The notes below the pieces were generated by a model, which was given only the letters and a program-made list of their open reading frames with translations, did not search any database and was not told the origin of the DNA. From positions 421,145 to 468,977 of the forward strand of contig NZ_VUOA01000019.1 of NCBI RefSeq assembly GCF_008386575.1: a stretch of DNA of 47,833 nt, given 5' to 3'. This DNA comes from Salinarimonas soli. Lineage in GTDB: Bacteria > Pseudomonadota > Alphaproteobacteria > Rhizobiales > Beijerinckiaceae. A program made the translations under genes and the position numbers. Positions 1-8,008 of the stretch are shown here, in pieces (the stretch's first letter is position 1; every line of letters starts with the position of its first letter).

Positions 1-3
1 GGG

Positions 4-170
4 CCTCAGCCCCCCTTTGCCGGGGGCTGAGGCGAGGGCGGCAGCCCGGGGGTGAGGGGGCGTCTCAGGTAGAGGCTCCTCCGGAGAGACCCCCTCACCC
101 TCGCGGCTCCGCCGCTTGCTCCGGCTGCCGATCCGCAGCCGGAGCCCTCTCCCCGCCCGCGGGGAGAGGT
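4..170. repeat. Cluster of REP-like inverted repeats
   Basis: Four hairpins lie end to end. Positions 4-14 and 22-32 pair over 11 bp (CCTCAGCCCCC). About 50-66 pairs with about 90-103 (GGTGAGGGGG arms with a small bulge). Positions 121-128 pair with 135-142 (CCGGCTGC). Positions 146-154 pair with 161-169 (CCTCTCCCC). The CCCCTCACC plus CCTCTCCCC combination recurs near 36.60-36.64 kb, so this looks like a dispersed intergenic repeat family rather than a single terminator. It may also end transcription of the minus-strand ligase gene. Confidence 0.6.
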
Positions 171-179
171 GAACCGCGC

Positions 180-1715
180 TCACGCCGCCTGGTCGACGAG
201 GCCGAGCTTCTGGGCGAGGCCGACGCGCTGGAGCTTGCCGGTGGCCCCTTTGGGGATCTCGGACACGAAGAGCACGCGCCGGGGTACCTTGAAGTCGGCG
301 AGGCGCGCCGCCACGAAGGCCCGGATCTCGGCCTCCGTCGCCTGCATCCCGTCGCGCAGCACCGCCACCGCCGCGACCTCCTCGCCGAGCTTCGCGTGCG
401 GCATGGCGAAGGTGACCACCTGCGCCACCGCCGGGTGGTCCATGATCACGGTGTCGACCTCCAGCGGCGAGATCTTCTCGCCGCCGCGGTTGATGAGCTC
501 CTTGAGGCGGCCGGTGAGGAAGAGATAGCCCTCCTCGTCGAGCCGGCCCTGGTCGCCGGTGCGGAACCAGCCGCCCGCGAAGGCCTTCAGGTTCGCGTCC
601 GGGTTCGACTCGTAGCCGCCCGTCACGTTGGGGCCCCGGATCACCACCTCGCCGATCTCGCCCTGGGGCAGGAGGTGGCCCTCCTCGTCCATGATCGCGA
701 TCTCTGGGCCCGCCGCGATGCCCACCGAGCCCGGCTTGCGGGCGCGGGGCGGGAGGGGGTTCGAGGCCATCTGGTGCGAGGCCTCCGTCATGCCGTAGGC
801 CTCGACCACGGGGCAGCCGAAGGTCTTCTCCAGCTCCGCCATGACCTGCGGCGGCAGGGAGGCGGAGGAGGAGCGGATGAAGCGAAGGCGTGTGCCCTTG
901 GCGAGCCGCTCGGCGTTGTGGCCGGCCCGGCCCAGGATCGCCTGGTGCATGGTGGGCACCGCCGTGTACCAGGTCGGGTCCACATCATCGAGCCAGGAGA
1001 AGAATTTCAGCGCGTTGAAGCCGGGCGTGCAGCTCACGGCCGCGCCTGCGCCGAGGGAGGAGAGCACCGCCGCGATGAGGCCGTGGATGTGGAACAGCGG
1101 CATGATGTTGAGGCAGGTGTCGCCGGACCCGAGCCCCAGGGTGGCGCCGATGTGGCGGGCCGAGGCCGCGAGGTTCGCGTTCGAGAGGGGCACGATCTTC
1201 GGGCGCGCCGTGGTGCCCGAGGTGTGGAGCACGAGGGCGACGTCGTCGCCCTGCGCCGGCCCGCCCGCCCGGGGGTTGGCTCCCGGCCGCCCCTCGACCG
1301 CGAGGCGGTACGTGCCGGCCGGCGCCGCCTCGTCTGGCACGAGCTCGACGACCGCCACCCCGAGCCGCTCGGCCACCGCGCGGGCGGGGGTGTCGTCGCC
1401 CGCCTTCACCACGAGGGCCTTGGGGCTGAGGTCGGTGAGGTAGAACTCGAACTCCTCGGCCCGATAGCTCGGGTTCAGCGGGGCCGCCGTGGCGGCGCAG
1501 GCGATCGAGACGAAGCCCGTCGCCATCTCGGGGCCGTTGGGGAGCACGATGGCCACCCGGTCGCCCCGGCCGATGCCGATGCCGTTGAGCGCGCGGATGG
1601 TCTCGGACGCGAGAACCCGCAGGCCGTCATAGGTGAGCCAGGGCCGGCCCGGCGCACCGATGGCGCGCGCCTCGGGCGCGCCGGCCGCAAGAACCTCCCA
1701 GATCGTGCTCGGCAT
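180..1715 (-). CDS. Oxalate--CoA ligase-like AMP-dependent acyl-CoA synthetase
   Basis: This 511-residue ANL-superfamily enzyme adenylates a carboxylic acid and transfers it to CoA. Visible motifs are the P-loop LHTSGTTARPK, the A5 motif EAYGMTEASHQMASNPLP, the A7 region WFRTGDQG, the hinge GRLKELINRGGEKISP and the C-terminal catalytic lysine in PKGATGKLQR. The stretches WYTAVPTMHQ, RSSSASLPP and MTEASH..SSNPLP-like closely resemble the plant/yeast AAE3/Pcs60 oxalyl-CoA synthetases as I remember them, so oxalate is the favoured substrate; another short acid is possible. The start at 1715 follows a strong GGAGGAGA; an upstream in-frame ATT codon is not needed. It lies downstream of tctCBA on the same strand, so substrate import and activation may be coupled. 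Confidence 0.8.
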   Translation of the reverse strand: MPSTIWEVLAAGAPEARAIGAPGRPWLTYDGLRVLASETIRALNGIGIGRGDRVAIVLPNGPEMATGFVSIACAATAAPLNPSYRAEEFEFYLTDLSPKALVVKAGDDTPARAVAERLGVAVVELVPDEAAPAGTYRLAVEGRPGANPRAGGPAQGDDVALVLHTSGTTARPKIVPLSNANLAASARHIGATLGLGSGDTCLNIMPLFHIHGLIAAVLSSLGAGAAVSCTPGFNALKFFSWLDDVDPTWYTAVPTMHQAILGRAGHNAERLAKGTRLRFIRSSSASLPPQVMAELEKTFGCPVVEAYGMTEASHQMASNPLPPRARKPGSVGIAAGPEIAIMDEEGHLLPQGEIGEVVIRGPNVTGGYESNPDANLKAFAGGWFRTGDQGRLDEEGYLFLTGRLKELINRGGEKISPLEVDTVIMDHPAVAQVVTFAMPHAKLGEEVAAVAVLRDGMQATEAEIRAFVAARLADFKVPRRVLFVSEIPKGATGKLQRVGLAQKLGLVDQAA

Positions 1716-1778
1716 GGTCTTCTCCTCCGGCAATCGTTGATGTCCCGCCTCGCTGCGGCGGGCGTGCTTGGCGCATTA

Positions 1779-1809
1779 GAGCCGTTTCCAGGCTGGCTGG
1801 AAACGGCTC
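1779..1809. repeat. Perfect 13-bp inverted repeat
   Basis: The arms GAGCCGTTTCCAG (1779-1791) and CTGGAAACGGCTC (1797-1809) are perfectly complementary with a 5-nt loop. It sits between the tctA stop and the ligase start. No U-run follows on the minus strand, so it is either a REP-type element or a processing or attenuation hairpin inside the tct-ligase transcript. Confidence 0.6.
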
Positions 1810-1887
1810 CGGTTCGGTTTTGGATGCATCCGCCTCGGTGGCCGGCCCAAGATATTCGGTGTCGGGTCGCGGAGCGCCTTGGCGGTT

Positions 1888-1919
1888 GCGGGACGGGACG
1901 GCGCGCCGTCCCGTCCCGC
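1888..1919. repeat. Perfect 32-bp GC palindrome downstream of tctA
   Basis: Two 16-nt arms with no loop: GCGGGACGGGACGGCG at 1888-1903 and its exact complement at 1904-1919. It lies 6 bp beyond the tctA stop on the minus strand. The position suggests a transcript-stabilising or partially terminating structure separating tctA from the ligase gene. Confidence 0.65.
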
Positions 1920-1925
1920 CTCGGC

Positions 1926-3446
1926 TCAGGGCGTCTCGGTGATCTTCGGCCTCGCCAGCGCGCCGATCTGCCCCCACGCCCAGTTGGCGAGCGGCCAGAC
2001 CAGGAGGGCGATGCCGGCCGCCATGATGGTGGCGACGAGCGGGTTCGCCCAGAAGATCGCGACGTCGCCCTGGGACATGAGGAGCGACTGGCGGAAGGCC
2101 TGCTCCGTGCGGTCGCCGAGCACGAGGGCGAGCACCATGGGGGCGAGGGGGTAGTCGAGCTTCTTCAGCACGTAGCCCACCACGCCGAAGACCAGCATCA
2201 GCAGGATGTCGAACCAGGCATTGTGCACCGTGTAGGCGCCGATGGCGCAGACCACGAGGATCGTCGAGGCGACCACCGCGAATGGGATGCGCAGGATCGC
2301 CGCGAAGGCGGGCACGCAGGCCAGCACGATGGCGAGGCCGACGAGGTTGCCCATGTACATGGAGGCGATGAGACCCCACACGAAGTCCTTCTGCTCCACG
2401 AAGAGCATCGGGCCGGGCTGGAGACCCCACATCATGAGGCCGCCGAGCAGCACCGCCGCGGTGGGCGAGCCCGGCACGCCGAGCGCCAGCATGGGCAGGA
2501 GCGCGGAGGTGCCCGCCGCGTGCGCCGCGGTCTCGGGCGCGATCACGCCCTCGATGCGGCCCTTGCCGAAATCGGCGCCGTGGCGGGACATCTTCTTCGC
2601 CACGCCGTAGCTCATGAAGGAGGCGGGCGTGGCGCCGGCGGGCGTGATGCCCATCCAGCAGCCGATGAGCGAGGAGCGCAGCGAGATCGCCCAGTAGCGG
2701 GGCAGCTCGCGCCAGGTGCGCAGCACCGTCGAGAGCGTGATGCGCGCCTGCTTGCCCCGGAAGGCGAGGCCCTCCTCGATGGAGAGCAGGATCTCCGAGA
2801 TGCCGAACAGGCCGATGACGAGGACGAGGAAGTCGAAGCCGCGCATCAGCTCCACGGAGCCGAAGGTCATGCGCAGCTGCCCCGTCACCGTGTCCATGCC
2901 CACCGCCGCGAGCAGGAAGCCCAGCATCATGGCGGTGAGGGTCTTCATCGGCGCCGTGCGCGACATGCCGACGAAGCTCGCGAAGGCGAGAAACATCACG
3001 GCGAAGAACTCAGGCGGCCCGAACTTCAAGGCGAAGCCGGCCACCGCCGGCGCCACGAAGGTGATGAGGACGATGGCGAAGAAGGCGCCCACGAAGGACG
3101 AGGTGAAGGCGGCGGTGAGCGCCTCCGCGGCCCGGCCCTGCTGGGCCATGGGATAGCCGTCGAAGGTGGTGGCCACCGACCATGGCTCGCCGGGGATGTT
3201 GAACAGGATCGACGTGATCGCGCCGCCGAACAGCGCCCCCCAATAGATGCAGGAGAGCAGGATCACCGCCGAGACGGGCGGGAGGGAGAAGGTCAGCGGC
3301 AGGAGGATCGCGACGCCGTTGGCGCCGCCCAGTCCCGGCAGGACGCCGATGACGACGCCGAGCACGATCCCGATGACCATGAGCACGAAGTTCTGCGGCT
3401 CGAGGGCGACCGCGAAGCCCTGGAAGAGGAGTCCGAGCTGTTCCAT
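1926..3446 (-). CDS. tctA: Tripartite tricarboxylate transporter, large membrane subunit TctA
   Basis: A 506-residue integral membrane protein, the usual length for TctA, the ion-coupled channel subunit of TTT transporters. Near residue 35 it has the family motif GVLPGLGG followed by LLPLTF, then IYWGALFGGAITSILFNIPGEP. A second, related half has GVPGSPTAAVLLGGLMMWGLQPGP. Many hydrophobic segments follow to the C terminus. It starts 10 bp after tctB and is the third gene of tctC-tctB-tctA. Substrates of this family are carboxylates; the neighbouring oxalyl-CoA-type ligase suggests a small di- or tricarboxylate. Confidence 0.93.
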   Translation of the reverse strand: MEQLGLLFQGFAVALEPQNFVLMVIGIVLGVVIGVLPGLGGANGVAILLPLTFSLPPVSAVILLSCIYWGALFGGAITSILFNIPGEPWSVATTFDGYPMAQQGRAAEALTAAFTSSFVGAFFAIVLITFVAPAVAGFALKFGPPEFFAVMFLAFASFVGMSRTAPMKTLTAMMLGFLLAAVGMDTVTGQLRMTFGSVELMRGFDFLVLVIGLFGISEILLSIEEGLAFRGKQARITLSTVLRTWRELPRYWAISLRSSLIGCWMGITPAGATPASFMSYGVAKKMSRHGADFGKGRIEGVIAPETAAHAAGTSALLPMLALGVPGSPTAAVLLGGLMMWGLQPGPMLFVEQKDFVWGLIASMYMGNLVGLAIVLACVPAFAAILRIPFAVVASTILVVCAIGAYTVHNAWFDILLMLVFGVVGYVLKKLDYPLAPMVLALVLGDRTEQAFRQSLLMSQGDVAIFWANPLVATIMAAGIALLVWPLANWAWGQIGALARPKITETP

Positions 3447-3456
3447 GGGGTGATCC

Positions 3457-3960
3457 TCAGTAGCCGAGCCAGGTCTCGAGCGGGCCCTTGGGCAGCGGCA
3501 CGAGGAACCAGATCTCGAAGGTGACGAAGGAGAGCACCGCGATGGAGGCGCCCGTCAGGAGGCCGGCCCGCCAGGAATAGCCCCCGAGCCGGGCCATGAA
3601 CCAGGCGATGAGGAGGGCTGCCGGGACATAGAGGCCTGCCCAGGCGATCGCGAGGACGAAGGCGGTCGCGGGCGCGAGGATCGAGAGCACGAGGCCGAGC
3701 TGGGGGCGGGTCAGGAAGGTCTCGTCGGGCCCCGCGTCGCGCCAGGCCGACACGAGGGTGAAGAGGCTCGCGCCCGTCATGATGAGGGCGATCCAGAACG
3801 GGAAGTAGCCCGATTGCGGCCCGTCCGTGCCCCAGCCCGCCCCGATGCGGGACGAGTCCCACAACCCCACGATGCCGATCGCCGCGAAGGCCGACGCCGT
3901 CACCACCTCGACCGCGCGGCGCGAGACGCCCGCCGCGCGCGGCTGCATGGATCCGCTCAT
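3457..3960 (-). CDS. tctB: Tripartite tricarboxylate transporter, small membrane subunit TctB
   Basis: A 167-residue protein with four predicted membrane helices: about residues 17-36 (VVTASAFAAIGIVGLW), 52-70, 90-125 and 138-158. It has the GYFPFWIAL motif typical of TctB. TctB is poorly conserved in sequence but always pairs with TctA, and this gene sits between tctC and tctA. The gap to tctC is 28 bp and to tctA 10 bp, consistent with one transcript. Confidence 0.88.
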   Translation of the reverse strand: MSGSMQPRAAGVSRRAVEVVTASAFAAIGIVGLWDSSRIGAGWGTDGPQSGYFPFWIALIMTGASLFTLVSAWRDAGPDETFLTRPQLGLVLSILAPATAFVLAIAWAGLYVPAALLIAWFMARLGGYSWRAGLLTGASIAVLSFVTFEIWFLVPLPKGPLETWLGY

Positions 3961-3988
3961 GCGCTCTACTCCTGTCCGGTCCCGGGGG

Positions 3989-4996
3989 TCAGTTCGTGGC
4001 GGCGAGGAAGCCCGCCTTCTGCATCAGGGCGCGATGGCGCTCCTCCTCCCGGGCGACCCAGGCCTTGAACTCGTCGCCCTTGAGGGTCGTCTGGTTGAAG
4101 GCGCCGCTGGCGACGAGGTCCTTCCACTCGGGCGTCCCCCGCACCTTGTCGAGGAGGTCGGTGTAGAAGCCGATTTGGGCCGGCGTGGCGCCCGGGCCCA
4201 TGAAGATGCCGCGCAGCATGAGGTACTCGACGTCGATGCCGCTCTCCTGACAAGTCGGGATGTCGCTCCATCCTTGCGTCGCCGTCACCTTCTCGGTGTA
4301 GGGCAGGCGCTTGGTGTCGAAGACGCAGAGCGGGCGCAGCGCGCCGGACTTCCAGTGGCTCACCGCCTCGATGGGGTTGTTGACCGTGGCGTCGATGTGC
4401 TTGCCCACGAGCTGCACCGCCACCTCGCCGCCGCCGCGGAAGGGCACGTAGGTGAAGTCGGCGCCCGTGGCCTGGGTCAGGGCCGCGGTGATGATCTGGT
4501 CTTCCTGCTTGGACCCCGTGCCGCCCATTTTGAGGCGCCCGGTGGCAGGCGCGGCCTTCGCGGCGGCCACGAGGTCGGCGGGGGTCTGGTAGGGCGACTC
4601 GGCGTTCACCCAGAGCACGAACTCGTCCAGCGCCATCATCTTCACGGGCGTCACGTCCTTCCAGGAGAAGGGGATGCCCGTGGCGAGCGGGGTCGTGAAC
4701 ATGTTGGAGAGGCTGATGAGCAGCGTGTGCGGGTTGGCGCGCGACGCCTTCACGTCCATGAAGCCCTCGGCGCCCGCGCCGCCGGCCTTGTTCACGACGA
4801 CCATGGGCTGCTTCATGAGGCTGTGCTTCGTCACGATGCCCTGGATGACGCGGGCCATCTGGTCGGCGCCGCCGCCCGTGCCGGCCGGCACCACGATGGT
4901 GACGGGGCGGGTGGGCTCCCAGGTGGCCTGGGCCCAGGCCGGATTGGCGAGGGCGGCCAGGGTCATGGCGGCGAGGGCTCTCGTGACAGCCTTCAT
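3989..4996 (-). CDS. tctC: Tripartite tricarboxylate transporter substrate-binding protein (Bug family, TctC)
   Basis: A 335-residue periplasmic binding protein with a Sec signal peptide: a basic N terminus, a hydrophobic run LAAMTLAALANPA and probable cleavage after AWA. The mature part begins with the Bug-family PVTIVVPAGTGGGADQMAR and continues with VNKAGGAGAEGF, which contacts the ligand carboxylate in this family, and FRGGGEVAVQLVGKHIDATVNN. It is the first gene of the operon. GGAGAGC lies just upstream of the ATG. The divergent regulator at 5169 is a candidate controller. Confidence 0.92.
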   Translation of the reverse strand: MKAVTRALAAMTLAALANPAWAQATWEPTRPVTIVVPAGTGGGADQMARVIQGIVTKHSLMKQPMVVVNKAGGAGAEGFMDVKASRANPHTLLISLSNMFTTPLATGIPFSWKDVTPVKMMALDEFVLWVNAESPYQTPADLVAAAKAAPATGRLKMGGTGSKQEDQIITAALTQATGADFTYVPFRGGGEVAVQLVGKHIDATVNNPIEAVSHWKSGALRPLCVFDTKRLPYTEKVTATQGWSDIPTCQESGIDVEYLMLRGIFMGPGATPAQIGFYTDLLDKVRGTPEWKDLVASGAFNQTTLKGDEFKAWVAREEERHRALMQKAGFLAATN

Positions 4997-5129
4997 CGGG
5001 TGCTCTCCTCAGGAACTGTGGCCGCCCTACGGCGACGCTCGTCGCTAACGGCTCAGGCGGAGGAAAGTGGCACGTTTGCGCCCGTCGGCAGCCCCGGGAG
5101 GGGGCGTTCAAAGGTGGGGCAGTCACGAG

Positions 5130-5163
5130 TTGACAAACCGCGGCTGTAAGTCTGTAAATTTAC
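5130..5163 (+). promoter_or_regulatory. Predicted promoter with overlapping palindrome, near-leaderless start
   Basis: TTGACA at 5130-5135 is spaced 17 bp from TGTAAA at 5153-5158. The perfect palindrome GTAAATTTAC (5154-5163) overlaps the -10 box. A start about 7 bp downstream of the -10 would fall near 5165, only about 4 nt before the ATG at 5169, and no Shine-Dalgarno sequence is seen. The regulator probably represses itself through this palindrome; that is inference from position. Confidence 0.55.
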
Positions 5164-5168
5164 GCACC

Positions 5169-6602
5169 ATGTCCCAGGACTACGCCCGCAAGCTCTTCGT
5201 CGGACCCAAGCTCAAGCGCCTGAGGCGCGAGCTCGGCTTCACCCAGGCGCGCATGGCCGACGAGCTCGGCGTCTCGGCGAGCTATCTCAACCTCATCGAG
5301 CGCAACCAGCGCCCCGTCACGGCGCAGATCCTGATCCGCCTCGCCAACGCCTTCGACGTGGACGCGCGCCAGTTCTCCGCCGACGACGACGAGCGGGTGG
5401 TGGCGGAGCTCGAGGAGATCCTCGCCGATCCCCTGCTGAAGGGCATCGAGGTCGGGCGCGGCGAGCTGCGGGACGTGATCGACGCCGCGCCCGCCATGGT
5501 GGACGTGGTGCGACGCCTCTACGAGGCGCATGTCGCCCTGCGCGGCCGGCCCGAGGCCGCGTCCCCCGCGCTCGCCGACACCGACCGGGCGGAGGGCGCC
5601 TATGTCGAGAACCCCGTCGACCGGGTCCGGGCCGTGGTCCAGGACGCGCGCAACCACTTTCCCGAGATCGAGGAGGCGGCCGAGCGGCTCGCCCTCGAGC
5701 TCGCGACGCCGGGCCACGAGCTGTTCTACGCCCTGCGGCAGCGGCTGAAGGACCGGCACGGGATCCGGGTCAGCATCGTTCCCGACGAGCTGATGCGCCA
5801 CGACCTGCGCCGCTACGACCGGCATCGCCGCCAGCTGCGGATCTCGGAGTTCATGGAGCCCTCCGGGCGCACCTTCCAGGCGGCCTACCAGCTCGCCTTC
5901 GCGGAAGCGGGCGAGATCATCGAGCGGCTCGCCAACGCCCTGGAGCCGGAGATGACGGATGCCCGGCGGCTCCTGCGCATCATGCTGGCGAACTATTTCG
6001 CCGCCGCCCTGATGATGCCCTATGCCCGCTTCCACGAGGCGGCGGAGGCGCTTGGCTACGACATCGACGTGCTCGGCGCCCGCTTCGGGGCGAGCTTCGA
6101 GCAGGTGGCGCACCGGCTCACCACGCTCGCCCGCCCCACCATGCGCGGGGTGCCGTTCTTCCTCTTGCGGGTCGATTCCGCGGGCAACGTCTCGAAGCGC
6201 TTCTCCTCGGGGCGCTTCCCGTTCTCGCGCTTCGGCGGCACCTGCCCGCTCTGGACCGTGCACGCCACCTTCAAGACGCCGGGGCAGATCCTCACCCAGG
6301 TGGTCGAGCTGCCCGACGGCTCGCGCTGGTTCTCGGTGGCCCGCACCGTGCGCCGGGCGCTGAGCCCCTACGGCGTGCCAAGCCCCCATTTCGCCTTAGG
6401 CCTCGGCTGCGAGCTCAAGGACGCCCACCGCCTCACCTATGCCCGCGGCCTCGACCTCGCCGCATCGGAAGCCGCGCCCATTGGGATCAATTGCCGCCTG
6501 TGCGAGCGCGCCTTCTGCCCGCAGCGGGCGGCGCCGCCGATCTCGAAATCGCTCCTCGTGGACGAGACCGTCCGCAGCGTGTCCCCTTTCGCCTTCGTCT
6601 GA
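5169..6602 (+). CDS. Short-chain fatty acyl-type XRE transcriptional regulator (ScfR/RamB family)
   Basis: A 477-residue regulator. Residues about 12-66 form an XRE helix-turn-helix (LKRLRRELGFTQARMADELGVSASYLNLIERNQRPVT). The middle has a DUF955/IrrE-like segment in which the peptidase HExxH is replaced by QLAFAEAGE, so it is probably a ligand-binding fold rather than a protease. The C-terminal domain has a cysteine cluster (NCRLCERAFCPQ) typical of the DUF2083 family. Relatives such as RamB and PrpC-type ScfR control acetate, propionate and glyoxylate metabolism in response to acyl-CoA. The ATG at 5169 is chosen because the HTH begins directly after it and the promoter would end there. It is divergent from tctCBA and the acyl-CoA ligase, a plausible target. 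Confidence 0.85.
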   Translation: MSQDYARKLFVGPKLKRLRRELGFTQARMADELGVSASYLNLIERNQRPVTAQILIRLANAFDVDARQFSADDDERVVAELEEILADPLLKGIEVGRGELRDVIDAAPAMVDVVRRLYEAHVALRGRPEAASPALADTDRAEGAYVENPVDRVRAVVQDARNHFPEIEEAAERLALELATPGHELFYALRQRLKDRHGIRVSIVPDELMRHDLRRYDRHRRQLRISEFMEPSGRTFQAAYQLAFAEAGEIIERLANALEPEMTDARRLLRIMLANYFAAALMMPYARFHEAAEALGYDIDVLGARFGASFEQVAHRLTTLARPTMRGVPFFLLRVDSAGNVSKRFSSGRFPFSRFGGTCPLWTVHATFKTPGQILTQVVELPDGSRWFSVARTVRRALSPYGVPSPHFALGLGCELKDAHRLTYARGLDLAASEAAPIGINCRLCERAFCPQRAAPPISKSLLVDETVRSVSPFAFV

Positions 6603-6651
6603 TCCCCCAAATCGGCGTTGGCTGGCTTAGGGTCGGCGGTCGGTTCCACTC

Positions 6652-6840
6652 TCACCCTCGTCCCGGCTTGCCGCGAAGACTCGGCCGCTCCTCCAGACCC
6701 TGGAGCCCGCGCGGCGCCTCGTCCATCGAGAGCCCGTGGCGCTCGTTCAGGGTCACGCGCTCCGCATGCTGGGACAGGATGCCCGCCGCGAGCAGGCCCG
6801 CGACGTTGCCCCCGATCGCCGCAGCGCGGCCCGACTCCCG
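6652..6840 (-). pseudogene. Remnant of an FAD-dependent oxidoreductase N terminus
   Basis: The minus-strand frame opening after the ABC ATPase stop reads AAAIGGNVAGLLAAGILSQ then HAERVTLNERHGLS and APRGLQG before a stop at 6652. This matches the dinucleotide-binding N terminus of FAD monooxygenases (consensus like [39 protein letters not shown]). There is no start codon, and nothing downstream encodes the remaining protein. I read it as the eroded end of a deleted flavoprotein gene. The rest of 6603-6891 holds nothing else I can identify. Confidence 0.6.
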
Positions 6841-6891
6841 CCCGTCTTGGCTCCCCTCAGGCCTCCCGTGGCTGTTGCGCCCTGGGGCGGA

Positions 6892-7989
6892 TCAGCTGGC
6901 AAGCCAGAGGGCCGAGCGGGGCGACACGCTCACCGTGATCGGGCGGCCGGGCTCGTGCAGCACGTTGCCGGATTGGAAGGGCGTGTCGACCACGATCTCG
7001 GTGCCGCCGATCTGGATCCCGTAGCGCACGGACGAGCCCAGGAACTCCCGGTGGGCGATGGTGCCGGGAAGCGGCACGGCGCCGGTCTCGACCCGGTCGA
7101 GGGCGGCGTCCTGCGGGCGGAAGACGAGCTTGGCGTCGGCGGGCACCACGGCGTCGGGCGGGATGGGGAGCACGATCCCGTCCTCGATGTTGAAGATCCG
7201 GTCCGGCCCCTGGCCCTGAATCCGGCCCTCCAGGATGTTGGCGGTGCCCAGGAAGTTGGCGACGAAGAGGTTTGCCGGGCGCTCGTAGAGCTCCATGGGC
7301 GTGCCGACCTGCTGGACCACGCCGTCGCTCATCACGGCGATGCGGTCGCAGATCGTGTTAGCCTCCTCCTGGTCGTGGGTCACGAAGATCGTGGTGATGC
7401 CGAGCCGCTGCTGCAGGTCGCGCAGCTCGCGGCGCACCTGGACGCGCATCTTGGCGTCGAGGTTCGACAGGGGCTCGTCGAGGAGGAGCACCTTGGGCTC
7501 CACCGCCACCGTGCGGGCCACCGCGACGCGCTGCTGCTGGCCGCCCGAGAGCTGCGAGGGGCGCCGCTCGGCGAGGTGCCGGAGGCCCACGAGGTCGAGC
7601 GCCCTCTCGACCCTGGCCTCGATCTCCTGGCGTGGGAGCTTTCGCTCCTCAAGGCCGAAGGCGACGTTGCGGCGGACCGTCATGTGCGGCCACAGGGCGT
7701 AGGACTGGAACACCATCCCGACGTCGCGCTTCCAGGGCGGCAGGCCCGAGATGTCCTCGCCACCCACGATCACGGAGCCCGTGTCGGCTTGGTTGAAGCC
7801 GGCGATGAGGCGCAAGAGCGTGGTCTTCCCGCAGCCCGAGGGACCGAGGAAGGCGAAGAACTCGCCCGGCCGGATCTCCAGGTTCACGTCCTTGAGGACG
7901 TGGTTCGTGCCGTAGGACAGGTTCACGCCCTCGACGCGCACGCCCGCCGCGCGGGTCCGGGGCGCCGGATGGGGGATGGGAGCCGCCAT
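6892..7989 (-). CDS. ABC importer ATPase, ferric/polyamine/phosphonate type
   Basis: A 365-residue ATPase of the FbpC/PotA class, third gene of a binding protein-permease-ATPase operon read from 11107 down. It has Walker A GPSGCGKTT (about residue 50), Q-loop region VFQSYALWPHMTV, signature LSGGQQQR, Walker B VLLLDEPLSNLD and H-loop VTHDQEE. The C-terminal TOBE-type region (about 250-365) includes VFRPQDAALDRVE. GGAGAGA precedes the ATG. The substrate cannot be read from the ATPase. Confidence 0.92.
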   Translation of the reverse strand: MAAPIPHPAPRTRAAGVRVEGVNLSYGTNHVLKDVNLEIRPGEFFAFLGPSGCGKTTLLRLIAGFNQADTGSVIVGGEDISGLPPWKRDVGMVFQSYALWPHMTVRRNVAFGLEERKLPRQEIEARVERALDLVGLRHLAERRPSQLSGGQQQRVAVARTVAVEPKVLLLDEPLSNLDAKMRVQVRRELRDLQQRLGITTIFVTHDQEEANTICDRIAVMSDGVVQQVGTPMELYERPANLFVANFLGTANILEGRIQGQGPDRIFNIEDGIVLPIPPDAVVPADAKLVFRPQDAALDRVETGAVPLPGTIAHREFLGSSVRYGIQIGGTEIVVDTPFQSGNVLHEPGRPITVSVSPRSALWLAS

Positions 7990-8008
7990 GATGGTCTCTC
8001 CTGGGGGT

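Noticed and set aside
396-3524. 1,042-codon plus-strand open frame opposite the ligase and tctA
   Set aside because: Its composition is Arg/His/Gly/Glu-rich shadow sequence with no motifs, and both strands' real genes are clearly the minus-strand enzymes. Long antisense frames are expected at this GC content.
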